Origin: WTJX01 sp045106295
GTDB lineage: Bacteria; Bacteroidota; Bacteroidia; Cytophagales; JAAEPT01
Reading direction: 5' to 3'
Assembly: GCA_045106295.1 (NCBI GenBank)
Contig: JBGCEI010000041.1
Coordinates: forward strand, 1 to 6,723
Length of the DNA stretch: 6,723 nt
Shown: positions 6,370-6,723 of the stretch, piece by piece
How positions within the stretch are numbered: the first letter of the stretch is position 1
How the letters are laid out: each line of letters starts with the position of its first letter
Position numbers and translations under genes: made by a program
The notes under the pieces: model-generated
Databases searched by the model: none
Seen by the model: only the letters and a program-made list of their open reading frames with translations
Told to the model about the DNA's origin: nothing

Positions 6370-6723
6370 AGTTTCAACTCCAGCATAATAGGCAGATGAT
6401 CACTAAATCCACCAATATAGTTCATACCACTATAGGTTCTAAATGGCTTTTTTCCATGATATTTTTCATCTTCCATTAATAACCATTCTGGTTTAAAAAC
6501 AGACGTTTTCACTTGATTGGCTAAAGAAGTAGATACAAACCATTGATCAAACGTATTCCAATTGCTTTTGTATTTTAGTGTTCCAATTTTAGAATCAGAG
6601 ACTGGTTTCAAACGATTCTCTTTTTGAAGATACTGAATACTTTCACTGGTATAATCGTCATTAAAATCTCCTCCAACGATTACTTTTGATGTACTATCTT
6701 GACCTAAAATAGAATCTACTTTA
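6363..6723 (-). CDS. Endonuclease/exonuclease/phosphatase superfamily protein, C-terminal part
   Basis: The frame is open to the window edge, so this is the last 119 or so codons of a longer gene whose start lies beyond 6723; family members are usually about 250-370 aa. Two motifs of the DNase I-like metal-dependent fold are visible. VIVGGDFND (about nt 6683-6657) carries the aspartate and asparagine that act in catalysis and phosphate binding. FSDHLPI near the end (SDH at nt 6396-6404) carries the catalytic Asp-His pair. It ends 17 residues from the start of SDHLP's motif region with a short beta-strand, as expected for a C-terminus. An internal TTG at 6611 is not the start, because GDFND lies upstream of it. 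The substrate (DNA, RNA, phospholipid or sugar phosphate) cannot be told from this part. It converges on argS across 96 bases. Confidence 0.85.
   Translation of the reverse strand, partial: KVDSILGQDSTSKVIVGGDFNDDYTSESIQYLQKENRLKPVSDSKIGTLKYKSNWNTFDQWFVSTSLANQVKTSVFKPEWLLMEDEKYHGKKPFRTYSGMNYIGGFSDHLPIMLELKLQ

Noticed and set aside
6609..6611. TTG as the start of a small 82-aa protein
   Set aside because: The same frame continues upstream to the window edge and includes the family's GDFND motif, so this is an internal codon of a longer gene.
1..6723. CRISPR arrays, insertion sequences, tRNA or rRNA genes, riboswitches, defence systems
   Set aside because: I read both strands and saw no regularly spaced repeats, transposase motifs, structured RNA signatures or defence-type domains; the region is densely filled by housekeeping genes.

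Overview
The window is an ordinary chromosomal stretch of an AT-rich member of the Bacteroidota, most likely a flavobacterium-like lineage. The evidence is the short MenE (347 aa), the compact arginine-decarboxylase-type PLP enzyme of about 463 aa, the ArgS of 595 aa with a KMKSREGT signature, weak or absent Shine-Dalgarno sequences, and a promoter-like box resembling the Bacteroidota TAnnTTTG -7 element ahead of argS. This placement is from protein recognition only; no search was run.

Layout: (1) positions 1-2246, plus strand: the 3' nine-tenths or so of argH (argininosuccinate lyase; the N-terminus lies outside the window), followed after 3 bases by menE (o-succinylbenzoate-CoA ligase). (2) Positions 2267-4384, minus strand: an arginine-decarboxylase-family gene (speA type), followed 15 bases later by a phytanoyl-CoA dioxygenase-family (Fe(II)/2-oxoglutarate) oxygenase gene. 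This pair converges on menE with only 20 bases between the stop codons. (3) Positions 4385-4478: a 94-base divergent intergenic region with promoter-like motifs on both strands. (4) Positions 4479-6266, plus strand: complete argS (arginyl-tRNA synthetase). (5) Positions 6267-6362: a convergent intergenic region with a candidate bidirectional terminator hairpin. (6) Positions 6363-6723, minus strand: the C-terminal third or so of an endonuclease/exonuclease/phosphatase-superfamily protein, cut by the window edge.

Three of the six genes touch arginine: argH makes it, argS charges it to tRNA, and speA is predicted to decarboxylate it to agmatine for polyamine synthesis. menE belongs to menaquinone synthesis and appears to share a transcript with argH. 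The PhyH-type oxygenase has an unknown substrate, and its tight coupling to speA is the most interesting functional lead. I found no mobile element, CRISPR array, RNA gene, toxin-antitoxin or defence system, and no convincing new biological system. The findings below are modest.
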